Positions 11,807 to 24,182 of a DNA stretch of 64,000 bases are shown here, piece by piece. The notes beneath the pieces are model-generated. The model was not told the origin of the DNA. It searched no databases and saw nothing but the letters and a program-made list of their open reading frames with translations. Source of the DNA: Prosapia bicincta (taxonomy: Eukaryota; Arthropoda; Insecta; Hemiptera; Cercopidae); contig JBAIZL010000010.1 of assembly GCA_036971475.1 (NCBI GenBank), positions 7,620,950-7,684,949 on the forward strand. The letters are read 5' to 3'. Position 1 is the first letter of the stretch, and every line of letters starts with the position of its first letter. The translations under genes and the position numbers were made by a program.

Positions 11807-12831
11807 ACAGATTTTCTCTTGTCAACTTGAAAAGAAAGTTTGTTTTTACACAGAAAATAAACATTAGTACAATTTTAATTCTATTACTACTTCTAGTGAT
11901 TGCCAATGATATTGTACATTCTTCCATTAAACATGCTATAATTCTAGAGATGTCAAACAATATTTTATTACATGTTTGTTTACCAAACTTACTGTATGTC
12001 CCCATTTCCCACAAAAACTAGTTCCGAGACAGGATATGTTTCTAACTTTTTTTATGGGATACTTCCTGTTTTTTGCACTTTACCTCTCATGCACAATAAG
12101 AAGTGGGAAATGACTTACTTCCTGTAAGCCAACCTTACCTTTCTAACACCTAAATACTTGCATCTCAGAATTATTTGCTTTACAATTTATTCTCTTATAC
12201 AAAACTAAGCATGTACAATTAATTGTTTTATAACCTCTGTTGTTATATCTTACAATATTCTGGTACATCTTACACTTTTCTCTTCTTGGAATTCAAATAG
12301 AATACTTTGAAATTTCAATACCTTAAATTTTAAAATTCAATCCCATACTTCAATTTCAAATTACAATCCTAGCAAGTTGGTAAAGAAAACAATTAATTTT
12401 CTTATTACTCTTAGAAGTTTATATTCCAAAACAAAATTCATTTAAATAAAATTGTTTGTAAAAAACTTTAAAACTTTTCAACATTTAAGATTTCAAATAA
12501 GAAGTGAAATTAAACGGATCCTAGGTCTGCACATTTATATACAATTTGGTCAGTGTTTAATCTTATTCCTATGTGTCATTTTTTTGTATTTTGAGATTAT
12601 ACAATCTCGTGTAAAAGTGAATTACATATCAAGTGTGCACTCTTGACTTATAAATGTATGTGTTGTCGTGTGTGAAAAATTCTATACAAAGGTACATTCC
12701 TATTTTTCCTAGTTAATTTCTCCTTTGCTATACACAATTATTTCCTAACTTGCATAATTTAAATTTTAATCAACTTCTTTCAGATCCCTAGACGTTTGTA
12801 AATTATTACACATTTCATATTTTAAGTACTT
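11807..12831. other. spacer between direct repeats, no gene seen
   Basis: About 1 kb of AT-rich sequence without a recognisable reading frame. If the flanking repeats are LTRs, this would be the interior of a non-autonomous element, but I see no primer-binding site or polypurine tract that I would defend. Confidence 0.3.
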
Positions 12832-13215
12832 GAAAAATATTTTTTTAAAATTAAATTTAAAACATACCTTTGTAACAAACCCACTAAGAAAATGTCCCAT
12901 TTTTAATAAATTTTGAAAAGTACATTATTTAAGACTTTAAAACAAATTTTGACGATAGCAGCCCGTGGATCCTCCTTTTTAGTTGCCTTGCGAAGGAATG
13001 CCTAAAGGTCTATTTCCCATGTGAATTCGGAAATTACCCCCCCCCCTCCTTGTGCACCCAGAAACTTCCCTGGAAATTTTCTGCTGGCTCCGTAAATGAA
13101 ACATTTTCAAAAAAAACAAAAATTTCTTTAAAGCAAAGAAGATTTTACATTTACTAAACAACAAATATATCATGTAACATACTTAGTTGCAATCAGAAAT
13201 TACAAGCATGTTACA
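12832..13215 (+). repeat. direct repeat, copy 2
   Basis: Second copy of the 11355-11806 block, in the same orientation, with a deletion near its start and a longer C run (ACCCCCCCCC) than copy 1. Confidence 0.55.
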
Positions 13216-13375
13216 TCACTACAGTTGTAACTAATGTGATTACATCTTTATATTATTCAGCTAACACGCCAAAGACTGTCTTTTTTTAAGTAGCAAATAT
13301 TTTTAATTTGTAAAATAAGATTTTATTATTAAAATAATAATTATTCAATGACAATCAAATTATATTAGTACTTAT

Positions 13376-13860
13376 ATGATGCAGTGGATCCCAAGCCATG
13401 TTGGCGTGGAAGAGAACGAAAAAGCCGATGTCCTTGCTAAAAACGACACTGCTCTCCAGCAACTACCTTGCATTCAGTCCTACTCTTCTGCAAAGATCAC
13501 AACCAACCAAGTGGTAAACAACTCGACCAGAACACGCAACAGGCAGGCCAACATAGGGAAGAATTGGGGTAAGCTCTCCTATACCCCGACACTTGCCTAG
13601 AGATGTAACAGTAGCTGCGTTCAGAACCACCACTGGCAGCCCATCTGCACCGCGTCGGGTTAAGGTTAGATTCGGACTGTATGCTGTGCCAACACCTCAG
13701 GATGGACGCAGACCACCTACCCCAGTGTCTGGCCCTATCAGCCAACTCTGTGGACGAAGAAGAAGACAACTACAGGGACCTACCTCTACTGGTCAGGCGC
13801 CGCCAAATTGCTAACCTGCCAAGAGTGGACGTTGGCTAGTAAGTATGTTAGTAGTTATAG
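13376..13860 (+). pseudogene. LINE 3' fragment, RNase H end and C-terminal tail
   Basis: The plus strand reads MQWIPSHVGVEENEKADVLA, the end of a LINE RNase H domain. It continues to GKNWGKLSYT, then shifts frame into LPRDVTVAAFRTTTG, and again (13683) into CQHLRMDADHLPQCLALS, a zinc-knuckle-like tail (C..H..C spacing). The last part ends PRVDVG and a stop near 13837. At least two frameshifts. It differs in sequence from the LINE at 8469, so it is a second family. Confidence 0.65.
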
Positions 13861-14898
13861 GATTATGAAATAGACAGGTTGAGAAACAACACGCTTAAAG
13901 TTTATTTTTAAAGTAATTCATCAAAGTATCTTTAATTCATATACCTCCCCTATCTATTGAACATTTTTACATTTCTAAAATGTACAATAGATTTGTACAA
14001 GGAAGTAATACGAACACATAACAGCAGTGATAACAATAATTTAGAATAGGCCAGTATTACATGATGTCTATAATATGTACTAGTAAAACAAATTTTGTTA
14101 CAATGATAAAATAAAAATACAAAACAAATATAATTTCATATACAATTATTGTTAGAAGTATTAACTAAATAAAAAATATTTTAACACAAAAATTAGTAAT
14201 ACACTATATTCTCTGCTTAAAATCAATTCTAACATGATCTTTACGTATCTATATAAAATAATCTTCCAATTTAATTTTAAGAAGTAATTTTAAAAACGAG
14301 TTACACAAATAAACAAATTGCAATAAACATTAGAAAAATACAAATACCAATAACAAAAATGTGTCTACTTTCAGTAAAACAATTTATAAAAAAATCAATA
14401 CAAAACGACTCTTTAATACTGAATGTTTTTATTGTTTTATATGGGACAAACTTTAGATATTAGCCTTTTTACTACATAAAAAATTTGTACATAAGCCACT
14501 TGAAAATAGAATACCAATGTTTATTCAACTAGAACTAAAAAATAGTATTTTTTCAGATGAATTTGACTAATTTTACTTCAGTAAAAATATAATAGAAGTT
14601 TGAAAAAAAAGCTCTACTATACTGTCTCTAATTATTTCTTTATGAGAAAAAACTCAATAATTCTAATACTAATTGTTTATGAACTAACTGTAATAGAAAA
14701 TGAAAGGAAACTGTCCAAAAAAAGAAATATATACATAGATATACTGTAATTATTAATTTTTTTCTTTTACCGTGTTATTAATTTTATGTTATATTCTAAG
14801 TAAAAATGGGTGCGGAATTCATTCTGAGAGATGATAGTATTCTATAACATCAGTTTATAAAATAAATAAAAATTACTGTGAAATTAAGATAAGAAAAT
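13861..14898. other. non-coding, no gene seen
   Basis: AT-rich sequence with no credible reading frames, element ends or RNA genes. Confidence 0.4.
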
Positions 14899-14903
14899 TT
14901 ATA

Positions 14904-14937
<34 letters not shown>

Positions 14938-15391
14938 TTTTTGGTTGGTGATTACAATTATTTTATTTCATTCTCTCATATTTCTTTTTGTGTTTTCTCT
15001 TCGATTGACAAAGACCACTGTGTGGTTGAAATATATCATTGTTTAAGTGCTTTTATGTATTTCTATTTCAAGACTACAGAGTGGACTCTTACCAAGGTAA
15101 GTCTGTCAGTCTCCTAGTCCAAAAAATCTATATATATATATATGTAGTTGATATATTACTATTGTATATACTTTTATCCACCACTACATGCAATAATTTT
15201 ACCTTGTATGATAAGGCACCTTTCGGTCACTTGACTGAATCAATGATTCGACAATGGTCAAGTGACCGAAAGGTGCCTCATCACACAAGGTAAAATTATT
15301 GCATTTAGTGGTGGATAAAAGTATTTACAATAGTAATATATCAACTTCATAAACTCAGTGCAACGGAAAAATAATGGACAACGTAAAATAT

Positions 15392-15458
<67 letters not shown>
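14899..15458. repeat. (TA)n-bounded PLE foldback cluster
   Basis: The order is (TA)n 14899-14919, a T run to 14942, a half-palindrome 14943-15128 (GTGTGGTTGAAATATATC..CAAGACTACAGAGTGGACTC), (TA)n 15129-15143, then a palindrome with arms 15142-15235 and 15254-15350, and (TA)n 15392-15457. The palindrome arms carry GGTCACTTGAC / GTCAAGTGACC and match the 3' tail of the PLE at 9945-10605. The first half-unit reappears as a full palindrome at 25673-25905. Confidence 0.65.
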
Positions 15459-15460
<2 letters not shown>

Positions 15461-15954
15461 CACATGTATTTATATATAAATTTTCTTCTCTTAATTTCAC
15501 AGTAATTTTTATACAATACATAGATATACTGTAACCCTATGGTTGTAGATATTTACGTCTTGCCTTTTTAAAGAAATGTAAAGTGAGTTGTTTTGAATCG
15601 TAAGCATCTGAAACAAGGAAGCTTTTATGATAAATCTTTAGAACTTTATTTCTGAGTAAAATAAAGATGGGATATTGAAATTACATCACAACTACCTGAG
15701 TAAATGTTAAAACAAATAACATAAAACATTTTTTAAGAGTAAATTCCTACTGAGGTCAAGAAAGAAAATTTTGATTATTTCCAGTTTGTTAATTTTATTC
15801 AGTTCATTCATTTTTTACTTTACAGCACTATTTATGGTATTTTGTGGTAACCTTGGCAACAGTTTACGGTTGTACAGTGGAGGATTTGACGACAATCAGA
15901 TGAGGGAAAATAATTTATACACGTCTTTGAGAAATTAATTTCTTGGTATTGGAA

Positions 15955-16030
15955 AGTTGGCACAGTGCCAAAGAGGCGCTAGACTTCGAACATGAAGATT
16001 CTCAGTTCGAATCCGGATGGACCCCACAAA
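15955..16030 (+). repeat. possible tRNA-derived (SINE-like) sequence
   Basis: TTGGCACAGTGCC resembles a tRNA A box, and CAGTTCGAATCCGG about 45 bases later resembles a B box. The acceptor and T stems do not pair well and there is no clean anticodon loop, so this is not called a tRNA gene. A decayed SINE head or chance are the alternatives. Confidence 0.25.
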
Positions 16031-16961
16031 TTTTATAACTTAATTATTAAATAAATATTTGAACTTCAATAGATGAATGAAAACGTATTTTAATAACGAT
16101 TGAAAATTTGTATACTTGTACGATATATACCAGAAGAGTTTGAGGTAGTAAAAGGAATTTAAAAAGGAACAATTTGTTTTTTTTAAGTCTTGTGGAACTA
16201 ATAGTTTGATGAATATAAAAAAACATATTTCTCATCAACATAAAAAGTGATAAACTCTTTGAGTATATAAACTAAAATAATCCTGATTGTAAGACAAGTT
16301 TGAAAGTAGTGGATTGATGTAGAATTGGTACAAAATGATAAGAAATTATGCTCAATTAGCTGCTCATAAAGCAAAATTAAATGGACATATACATTTTTAA
16401 TAAACTACAGTTGGAATGAATGTTTAAAATTTGTATAATTGTTTATCAATAATGTACCTTTTTTACATTTAATATAGGTATGTACCTCAGAAGCACTGTA
16501 CGTAAATAGAGTGAACCTGAATAATAAACAATTATATAAAGGCCAAATCCAAGTGCATTAAAATTCGTACTAAGACTTTAGTGTCAACCAAGTAGTGTGA
16601 ATTGTTACGGGCAAAGGTATTGATGTATACTGATTAGATGTACATCGTAATGTTCAAAAAAGAGTTAACAATGAATTACTATACAAAATTTTAAACAATT
16701 TAGAAATATTTTCAAATGGCTTAAATAATTTGATATGCGTACCATATCAGTCTTAAAGTTTAACTGAAAACCACACGAGTAAATACTAATACGGTAATCC
16801 TCAGAAAACTCCGAAAAAACAATCGAGTAATCTTATTAGCACTGATTTTAGCTGGAAATTGATTTATTTCAATCCTTGATACAATTGAACTAAAATTATT
16901 CAAAAACTAAATACCATTAATAATCTCACTTGTAAGCATTTTTTGCCACAAAAACTACATA

Positions 16962-17953
16962 CAGTAGAGTCCCGATAATCCAAGTATTGATTTTTCGAGG
17001 TTCTGTTTAATGCAAGCCTATTTCTATTACAGGCTATATTATCTATTTCAACGGAAATTCAAATTATTTACTGTTATTCACCGCCGCATCTAGAAGATCA
17101 ACTGTGGTCTGATGATACCGTGCTTTATTTCTAACCACAAATGTTACGAGACTAATCCAGCCGATGGATCCAAGTGTTTTGGAATGTATGAAAAAATACA
17201 CACGACCTTTTACATCTCTCTTGGAAGCGACTGAAAGGAAAGAAAGCATTGCAGGCTTTCTAAAAAAAAAAACAGTTAAAGAAGTTGTTTCTTGGATAGC
17301 CGAATCATGGAACAAAGTAAAAGAAGAAATATTAAGTAACTGTGTCATTGCGCCACAAGATAAAACAGGTTTGACATTTCTTCTCAAGAAACTTCAAGGT
17401 TGTGAAAATTCCAATGATACGAACGTAAGTCAATGGATGAGTAAGGATGAACGTAAGTAACGATACCATATGTTACGACTGTTGAAATGGTACAAGAAAC
17501 TACTGAAGGCAGTGAGAACAAGAATAAAGCTAAAGGATCGACTGAGACATGAGGCAAAATTAGTCACGGTGGAGAAATGGTCGCCATGCAAACTGAAATG
17601 TGCTATATTGAATAGCAAACACCACGCCAATAGATGTGCTTCTGCAAAGACATTTACGCAACACTGCAGCAGAAAAACTATCTGATAAGCAGACGCAGAA
17701 GACACTTTATAACTTTTTCCAACAAATTTAGCAACCGTGATGAACAATGTATTCCAAAGCAACATTGATTTTTGCAAGTACTGTAATCAATACAGTTCTA
17801 TAAACGTATTTTGTGAATTCTTAATTATAATATTAGGGTTCACTAGAACCTCTATTTTTCTAATGTACAGGAACGTATAACCGTGTAATCCGAGTTTTTG
17901 TAAATCCGAGAGGGTATCGGTCCCATCTACTTCAAATTATCGAGACTCTGCTG
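16962..17953 (+). mobile_element. pogo/Tigger-type transposon, internally deleted
   Basis: The left end CAGTAGAGTCCCGATAATCC and the complemented right end CAGCAGAGTCTCGATAATTT are inverted repeats, each bounded by TA (16960-16961 and 17954-17955). Inside, the plus strand reads NVTRLIQPMDPSVLECMKK at about 17136-17192, the conserved stretch around the last catalytic aspartate of Tigger/Jerky transposases, and continues as SLLEATERKESIAGF..SWNKVKEEILSNC to a stop near 17460. The N-terminal DNA-binding domains and first catalytic residues are absent. Three shorter relatives lie at 35410, 47668 and 58417 inside Dicer-1. Confidence 0.8.
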
Positions 17954-17955
17954 TA

Positions 17956-19660
17956 CTTGTAATGTACAATATTTATCATTTGATATTACTGTAGTGGTAA
18001 GACTAAAAAATATAATTAAATTAGTTGCAAAAAAGAATCTAAGCTGAAACAATTCAAATGTGCTGAAGCAGTAATTGTACATATATCACAGGATGGCTAT
18101 AATATGAACACATTAAAAGGCAGTGAAACCTTTTCACAATGAAAAACCATAGTCTGAAGTTTGTGAAATGGTACCACTACCCTAATCATAATGAGATTGA
18201 TACTGATTTTTGTAAAATATACACAATATGAAAAGCTCTATAGAATATTTTTAGCACACACTATAATATATAATTAGCTGAAATTGACAATACATTTGTT
18301 TTATTATATCTTATACTATTTGAAGTGAAAATCTAGAACTAAAATATTGAGCCATTAAAAGTTTTTAATAATATTAATATTAAATTATTATTATTTAAAA
18401 TAATAACTCACAGAAAAACACATTTTTTGCTGTCACACAATATAAATCAAGATTATTTTATAGAGAGGCTTGTTAATTCTTTAAAAATGATGATTAAAAT
18501 TAAAAAGGCTTTCTAAAATAATTGTTTTAAACTACACATATCAGTAGTGAAATACAGAATTTTATTTTTTAATATAGTAATACAAACAATTTAGGTCAGA
18601 ATTTACAAGTCACAATCACAGATAAAAACAAATAACACACAGGAATATCCATAATACCAGCAAATATTTAAAAACTCGTTTAATTCAAATTTTAAATGAT
18701 TCACTTACTAATTGAAAAGTACAATAACAAATCCCTCCCTAAAATAATAATTACTACATCTCCTTTAGTAGTAGTCTTTCCTATTGTGAATTAAGGGTAG
18801 CTGTTTGTCTTTTTTCCATCACCACTCAAACCAAAAATGTATGTCACTTTTTAAATTCACAAGGAAAGACGTTTAAAGATTGTTGCCGTGAAAATAAGTG
18901 AAAGATGAAAAATAATGTCACCACATTAATATATTATACTTTTTTTAATGAAATTGCTACAGAAAAATAATCTTAAGTTCAGGGGAGTATTGAAAACAAG
19001 GTTGTCATTGGGACAGCCTTCCCATTGGAGCAAAAATACCTATGGTAGTATCAAGATTTTAAATATAAGCAAGCAAAAGAATATGTAAAATCTGTTCAAT
19101 AATGTGATGTAAGATAATTACAAAATATTTTAAATCTGAGTCTAGTATTACTATCAAAGTTAGCAAACACTGGTGATGAGAGTGGAACTTTAAATTATAC
19201 CCAGTGTGAAAACAAATTTTTTAAGTGATCTTTTTCAAATTGCCAACAAATGTGCATGTCGACACGGAAATTGAAATGCATGCTTGTGAACTCCTTTTAC
19301 CCAAAGTTTGAGTTCACAAAACTAAGGACCTATTGGAAAATAGAGAAAAAACATCAAGATTTCAAAAATGGATAACTTATGCTCATTTGACCAAGTACTG
19401 GAAATACCTTGGCAAAATGTCATCCCACTCTCCACATAACTGCACGCATAGTGCGGGGCATATATTCCAGGACTCTTCTTGCAAACCTGAATATATTGGT
19501 CCAAACCTGCTTACAGCTTACCTATAGTTTTCTGTTTATTCTTACTGCTTGCATTAATAGTTAAAATATATCTTGCAGTTTTTGTGTTGAATATTTTGAG
19601 GTTTTTAAAATTACTACTTTTGGTATTATTTGAAAAAAAACCACTACTTAATGACATTTT
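17956..19660. other. non-coding, no gene seen
   Basis: AT-rich sequence with short shadow frames only. No element ends recognised. Confidence 0.4.
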
Positions 19661-19671
19661 CAGCAGAGTCG

Positions 19672-20523
19672 TTTTGCACTGTCAGTGCATTGTTCAATGC
19701 TTGAGTCACGGACAAGACTGTTGCTCAGGTATTAGTGTGAGTTTGTGGTGTATTGGGATACTATGGTGTGTTCATAGAGTAGTTGTTGTCAAATATAGTA
19801 TTTGATTGTGAGTATGTTTTATTGTTTAGAATGTATTGTGGGTGTTTTTTAATGTTTGTATATCTCCTAATTTTCTGACATAATTAGTTTGTTGCTTTTT
19901 TGACGTAATGAAGGATTTTTAGATAAGTGTCTGTATTGGTGTGTGTGTGTGTGTGTGTGGCGAAGTTTGATTTGGTTTGTGTGTTTCTTGTATAGTGTAC
20001 TTGTACTTCTTAGTCCAGGCGTCCAGCTCTAGGTGTAGCCGATAGCCCTATGTCCACTATATATTCGAAACGCCAAACTCCACAGCCCTCTGTTCAGGAG
20101 GAAGTCCTGCCACTTCTCCAGTTCAACCCTCATGTGGTCCCTCGCTGGGATGGGGTTAGTGCAATCCCGAAGAATGTGCTCGATGGTTTCGTCTTGCTCC
20201 TCATCACAAAGAGCACACAAAGGTGATTCAGCAAGGTTAAACCGGTATAAATAAGCTTCCGTGACCAGATGTCCCGTCCTGGCTCTTGCCGCAAATGTCG
20301 CGACTTGACGTTTGATGTCTCTGTATAGTCTTCTTGTATAGTGTTACACATAACAGACATAAAACACACACACAATCTAATACTATATTTGAATACAAAA
20401 TTAACAACTACTCTAAAAACAATAACACACCACAGAACAGAAATACACCGCACTCACACCAATAAAACACACCTGAGCGACTGTCTTGTCCATGACTCAC
20501 AGCATCGAACAATGCGCTGATCT
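19672..20523. repeat. large inverted repeat interrupted by a LINE
   Basis: The left arm (about 19672-19830) and right arm (about 20350-20523) are diverged inverted copies; for example GTCACGGACAAGACTG on the left faces CAGTCTTGTCCATGACTC on the right. Without the LINE at 19999-20330 the arms would be close to each other, so this was a foldback unit of the PLE-terminal kind before the LINE landed. A (TG)n run lies at 19941-19958. Confidence 0.5.
19999..20330 (-). mobile_element. 5'-truncated LINE 3' end
   Basis: A 14-bp direct repeat TTCTTGTATAGTGT flanks the insert (19985-19998 and 20331-20344). On the minus strand it reads VATFAARARTGHLVTEAYL, a short linker, then PLCALCDEEQDETIEHILRD and NPIPARDHMRVELEKW, ending HRAIGYT and a stop at 20029. 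The C..C..H..C pattern is the C-terminal knuckle of RNase H-type LINEs. The reading frame is open from the truncation to the stop, so this is a comparatively young insertion. Only about 30 bases of 3' UTR follow, without a long A tail. Confidence 0.75.
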
Positions 20524-20793
20524 AGTGTGAAATACCATCTCAGGACACTTCATAAAATTCTTAGAATTTTAAAGGACCTGCGAGGAAAACTGCAAATTTG
20601 ATGGCGACCAAAGTTATTTGCTCTATATAATAAATATTTTAACCCAATTTCAAAAAAACATAAAACATTACAATACTATCACTCATTTTCAACGGATATG
20701 ATGGAAAAATTATATTCTACACACACAAAAAAACTGATGATCGACCAAAACCTTAAAACTATTTTCGACAATATTATTACTTTTCTTTGTTAA

Positions 20794-21948
20794 CCTTCGA
20801 GAGGGCGCTTAGAGTTTCAAACAAAAAGTTTATTCCGCACAAAATTCCTTAAAAATTTTTAATTGTTTTCGATTTTAAATTTGAGTGACTTCACAATTAA
20901 ATACTATATAGATAAATTGTAAACAATTTCAGAATTCATTATTGTACAATTTGATTGTAAATTTCTAAACATCATATTTTTAAAATTATTTTGAATTGTT
21001 AAACGTGTAAGCAAAGTATACTAGACCTTTGTTTTCATTTCGAGAAAGACGTTTGCGGGTTATTTTTCTGTAATAAAGTAATTGAATGTCTAAACACACA
21101 AAATATTTTATCGTGATAGTACATATCCAAGTATGAAAATGAAATTGAAATACAATCAAAATATGAAATTAATTATAACATTTAGTGAAAATAAGGAATG
21201 TTTTTATTCAAATGTATAACCTTACAAATTAGGGGATGAAAAAATTATTGATTTTATAACACATTCTAGTGTAAAAGAAAACTAGCAGAATCTTACAGTC
21301 AATATTGGGAAAACAACTCATAATCGGTCACTAGTCACCACACTAGTGTAGTGTAAGCATGACACACTCTCATGAGAATTATGTTTCTCCTTGCTGTCTT
21401 CCCTTGCCTTACTAGTTTAGTAGACCACAGCATTTTTCGGGTTTTACTAGAAAAATTTTTTTTTCTATTGTCACAGAGAGTAGTTTTCATCAAAATCATC
21501 AAAGAGCTGTCAACGAAATTTTCGTTAATTTCTTGAATTTCCTCTTTTTCTACACCAAATAGAATTTTACAAACTCTCTCCTCTTCAAATAGAAAACAGT
21601 AAAATGTGAAACTTAGATACTAAAAAAACATACAACACTAAAATAGTAATACCAACAAAAACAGTAATAATTAGACTGCACAGAGTCTTTTGTAATGTAA
21701 ATAACCCAGCACAAATAACTTACACGAAAGAACGCTTACGAATGAAACCTCCGCAATCTGACAACGCTTGACAAACATTAAATTCACACTAAAGCTATGA
21801 GGAAAAAATTAACATTAGGTTAGGCCGTTTCCTAGAATGCAGGGTATAGAGTAATGAGCTGGAAATAAACTTCTGACAACTAGATAGGCATTTTCTTAAA
21901 AAATAATGATTCATGAGGAGAAAAACTCCACATGCGCCCTCTCAAAGG
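20794..21948. mobile_element. non-autonomous piggyBac-type element
   Basis: The left end CCTTCGAGAGGGCGC and the complemented right end CCTTTGAGAGGGCGC are inverted repeats, each preceded or followed by TTAA (20790-20793 and 21949-21952). TTAA target sites and CCY termini are typical of piggyBac. The 1155-bp interior has no transposase frame. Confidence 0.75.
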
Positions 21949-22320
21949 TTAAGAAATATATTTTTAAAGTGATACAGGAGGACAAACAATATTAATAGTA
22001 AATTTTTCTTTCATTTTGATTTTAACAAATAATATAAAGGATTAAGGAATGGAAACTCACATTTATGATCAGCATCAATTGTAATAAAAAATTAAAGAAA
22101 TAATTACAAATATAAATACTAGAACAAAAAATACGTGAAAAAGCTGGCAAGAAGTGTGACTTATTTTATTAAAAATATGAAAGCTTATAAATACCAATAA
22201 TTTCCCTGATTAAAAAAACAAGACTTAAAAATAATAATGGCAATCTTTAACTAAACTACACTACAATTATAACAAATACTTAATCTAAAATAAATTAGCA
22301 CTAAGGAAGCTTTGACACAC

Positions 22321-22726
22321 TATTAAAAGAATATTATGCAAAGTACATAACCCACACTGATTGTTATCTATTATATTATACTTTAATCCTAATCTTTATT
22401 ATAAAGGTAATGAATCACCTCCTTATCAGTGAAAGGAATATTCGTTAATATTTCAAAATCACTTTCTTTTAAGTAAAATATCAATAGAATTAGATATACC
22501 TACTTAAACAATGATCAAATAACTATTAAAAGAATAGCATACAAAGTACATAACCCACACTGATTATTATCTATTTTATTATATATTATTCCTAATCTGT
22601 ATTATAAAGGTAATGAATCACCTCCTTATCAGTGAAAGGAATATTCGTTAATATTTCAAAATCACTTTCTTTTAAGTAAAATCTCCATAGAATTAAATAT
22701 ACCTACTTAAACAGTGATCAATATCA
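22321..22726 (+). repeat. tandem duplication, 2 x 203 bp
   Basis: Copies 22321-22523 and 22524-22726 share GTACATAACCCACACTGATT, GAATCACCTCCTTATCAGTG and AAGTAAAATMTC at a constant 203-base offset, with few substitutions. No coding content. The high similarity suggests a recent duplication. Confidence 0.75.
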
Positions 22727-24055
22727 AATAAATCCTGAAGATTTGAAACAAGACTAACTGAACTTAGCAAACGAACAATGATTCACATGATTGAAAATTA
22801 TTTAAAACAAATTTTTACAAAATGACAGTTAATTATTATAGTTTCTAAAAATTGTATATGCAAAACACATCTCATTTTAAATGAAAAGAAATAAGTATTT
22901 ATAAATAAGTGATTTTATAATAGTTTATAAATAATATCAAGTACTTTATTAAAATTCTACTATAGTTTGTAATAACTGTTTCACCTGTTATGAAGAATTC
23001 CCCTTTTCCTTGTAAAATATTGTTTTCTGATTTATCGTATTAAGTGAAAATTTGTTTCAAAAAGATAAATGTTTATAGTTATATAATTCAGAATAATAAT
23101 AAAAAATACCGTACATATTAAGTAATTTTATTTTAATTGTGTGTGTGTGTCTCAATGACCAATGAGGAATTTCACTTTTGTATCTATAGTTTTAGATTAT
23201 TTAATTTTAGATTATTATATTTTTTTGTAATAACTATTATTATTGTGGTATGTGATCTAGTTTTTAGATAATTCTTATGGAATCGTTTTCACTTATGGTA
23301 ACAATGTAAAAATGTAATAAAGAAATAATAAACATGTCCACTGTATTTTTATAATTGTAATAAAAAATAAAAATTTTCTTATAATAGGGTATTTCTAGTT
23401 AAAAACATTTGAAGCTTAGAAACATAATTGTATCAAAAATTTGTTCAATCCCCCAATACAAATATTTTCATAAAATGGTAATCTAAAACTAACCTAAAAC
23501 TCACATAGCTTTTACCACTACTACTAAACTATAGACTTATGAGTTTGTACAATGTAATTAGCATGAGTTAATTTTGCACCTTTAGATAACACGTCAGTTT
23601 CTTAAAAAAAGAATATTTCATACACTAACCCACTACAAGTACTTGTATAAATTACCAATCTAAACACACTTAGCTAAATAATTGAGAACAACAAAAAACT
23701 GTTTGTAATAGCTTTGTATATTAGAACATTACTATCCTACCTTCAACAGTTTACTTACTTAACACTAGTGGTGTTGCACGTTATCCTACAAGTAATTGTA
23801 CAGAAATATTACAATAATACTAAGAAATATTGTTTTAGGAAAGCGCATATGAAAATACAAGGCCAATTAATTCATTGTTTGTTAATATGAACAAATAACA
23901 TATGCTGAAGGGTAGTAAGACATCTATTGATTTACTTGAATGTACAGGTGTATTTTTAAAATAAATAAAATTATTTTTCATTTATATTTTGTAAATGAAA
24001 AATCATTTTTAAAGTTGCTTGATGTTTTCATCTTGAATTCACTGATTAAACTATA
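22727..24055. other. non-coding, no gene seen
   Basis: AT-rich sequence with no recognisable gene or element. Confidence 0.4.
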
Positions 24056-24182
24056 ATTAAAAATACTTAACTAAGTGAATACATAGGGCTTACTTGCTTA
24101 TAAAATACTTATGAAGCAAAGCCTCTACTTTAGGCTTTTACGAGTAGAGGTTTTGCTTTGTAAAGTATTTTTAATTATAGTA
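24050..24182. repeat. hairpin-forming palindrome
   Basis: AAGCAAAGCCTCTAC and its complement GTAGAGGTTTTGCTT face each other across about 15 bases, with outer arms CTATAATTAAAAATACTT / AAGTATTTTTAATTATAG. The flank before it (TCTTGAATTCACTGATTAAA) recurs inverted at about 31790. It could be a tiny foldback element. Confidence 0.5.

Noticed and set aside
11827..12021. 64-codon frame with a hydrophobic start
   Set aside because: AT-rich chance frame that overlaps another open frame on the opposite strand; no motif and no splice context.
15955..16030. tRNA gene
   Set aside because: Acceptor and T stems do not pair and no clean anticodon loop can be drawn; kept only as a possible SINE-like sequence.
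17430..17777. 115-codon minus-strand frame over the Tigger element
   Set aside because: Opposite strand to the recognisable transposase segment; no family resemblance.
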